Positions 5,325 to 5,610 of a stretch of 5,610 nucleotides of DNA are shown in pieces. The first letter of the stretch is position 1; every line of letters starts with the position of its first letter. The notes under the pieces are model-generated. The model had not been told where the DNA came from, did no database searches, and was given only the letters and a program-made list of their open reading frames with translations. This DNA comes from Syntrophaceae bacterium (GTDB lineage: Bacteria; Desulfobacterota; Syntrophia; Syntrophales; Smithellaceae). The stretch spans positions 1 to 5,610 of the forward strand of contig DNYQ01000223.1 in the NCBI GenBank assembly GCA_003506745.1, in the 5' to 3' direction. A program made the translations under genes and the position numbers.

Positions 5325-5610
5325 GGAGATTGAAATTGTTAATCTGTCCCGGAATCCTGATACAGCGCTTTGGTCGTTTTGGGCTTGTAAAGAAGCTGCT
5401 TATAAGGTCATAAAAAAATCTCACCATGAAGACTCTTTCATCCCTAGTCGCTGGTCTGTTAAAATCAGATTACCGTCAACGAAACATCCTGTATCTTCGA
5501 GATCTGAAAGGAATGTTGGTCTGAGAAGTCACATGGGGCAATATCATCAACCTTATACAGATTATCAAAAAGGCCAGGTTATGATTCCGGGAAGAGCGGC
5601 AATATCCGTC
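5227..5610 (+). CDS. 4'-phosphopantetheinyl transferase, N-terminal part (runs off window)
   Basis: This gene has no ATG start and continues past the window end, so it is easily missed. From a TTG at 5227, 128 codons remain open to base 5610. The protein begins MSYIGNDIVDL, matching the (I/V)GxDIxx motif of AcpS-type transferases, with metal-binding Asp7. The second hallmark W-x-x-K-E-x-x-x-K is at residues 52-60 (WACKEAAYK), giving Glu56 and Lys60, close to the Asp/Glu spacing of bacterial AcpS. The enzyme would transfer phosphopantetheine from CoA to the carrier-protein serine. The start is supported by GGAGGAG at 5213-5219, seven nt upstream. The gene overlaps the acyltransferase by 98 nt in the +1 frame. 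With 128 residues and no stop it is already longer than typical AcpS (~120). Its later part is AT-rich and uses AGA/AGG arginine codons, unlike its neighbours. Whether the C-terminus is intact cannot be judged. Confidence 0.87.
   Translation, partial: MSYIGNDIVDLKDPGNRKKSMDSRFLKKTLTDEEIEIVNLSRNPDTALWSFWACKEAAYKVIKKSHHEDSFIPSRWSVKIRLPSTKHPVSSRSERNVGLRSHMGQYHQPYTDYQKGQVMIPGRAAISV

Larger units (their letters stand above)
1..5610 (+). other. Operon encoding a dedicated acyl-ACP biosynthesis and transfer pathway
   Basis: Eight same-strand genes are joined by a 3-nt gap, ATGA overlaps at 1760 and 2945, an 11-nt overlap at 2478-2488, gaps of 23 and 5 nt, and a 98-nt overlap at 5227-5324. No hairpin with a T-run and no promoter-sized gap is seen anywhere inside, so a single transcript entering from upstream is the simplest reading. 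The set holds two condensing enzymes, a reductase, a dehydratase, a carrier protein, its activating enzyme, a desaturating flavoprotein and an acyltransferase. No enoyl reductase, malonyl transacylase, thioesterase or exporter lies inside the window. Both ends are cut, so the cluster is larger than shown. Confidence 0.85.

Noticed and set aside
1..5610. Housekeeping fatty acid synthesis operon
   Set aside because: No fabD or enoyl reductase gene is in view. The carrier protein, KAS II and ketoreductase all diverge from housekeeping motifs. A dehydrogenase, PlsC-like protein and PPTase are interleaved. The idea is not formally excluded, because both ends are cut.

Overview
The window is a single-strand, tightly packed run of eight genes, all on the + strand, encoding a dedicated (secondary) acyl-ACP assembly line. 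In order they are: an acyl-CoA dehydrogenase (3' part only), a FabH-like ketoacyl synthase III, a FabG-like ketoreductase, a FabZ-like dehydratase, a FabF-like ketoacyl synthase II, a small acyl carrier protein, a PlsC-like membrane acyltransferase, and the 5' part of a 4'-phosphopantetheinyl transferase that starts at a TTG inside the acyltransferase gene. Gene junctions are ATGA overlaps, an 11-nt overlap, 3- to 23-nt gaps and one 98-nt overlap, so this is almost certainly one operon. No promoter or terminator is visible, and transcription presumably enters from upstream and leaves downstream.

Proposed teamwork (inference): the transferase adds phosphopantetheine to Ser41 of the carrier protein. 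The KAS III starts a chain, and the KAS II, ketoreductase and dehydratase extend it. The acyl-CoA dehydrogenase family flavoprotein may add or set a double bond. The membrane acyltransferase moves the finished acyl group onto a lipid-type acceptor. No enoyl reductase, malonyl transacylase or chain-length factor is seen here, so the product could be unsaturated or polyene-like, or these steps could be borrowed from primary fatty acid synthesis. The layout is reminiscent of aryl-polyene and other specialised-lipid clusters but is not an obvious copy of one.

Several proteins depart from the primary-metabolism consensus. The carrier protein has Asn-Ser-Ala in place of Asp-Ser-Leu. The KAS II has GHLTAT at its first histidine instead of AHGTST. 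The ketoreductase lacks the conserved Asn of the SDR tetrad. This argues for a specialised lineage rather than a duplicated housekeeping fab operon.

Organism: a Gram-negative-type bacterium with moderately GC-rich DNA. Gene style is compatible with a deltaproteobacterial/Desulfobacterota anaerobe, but this is a weak guess. The last ~270 bases are clearly more AT-rich (hand count 115 G+C in 270). No RNA gene, mobile element, CRISPR array or significant repeat was seen, and no gene-free stretch exceeds 23 bases.
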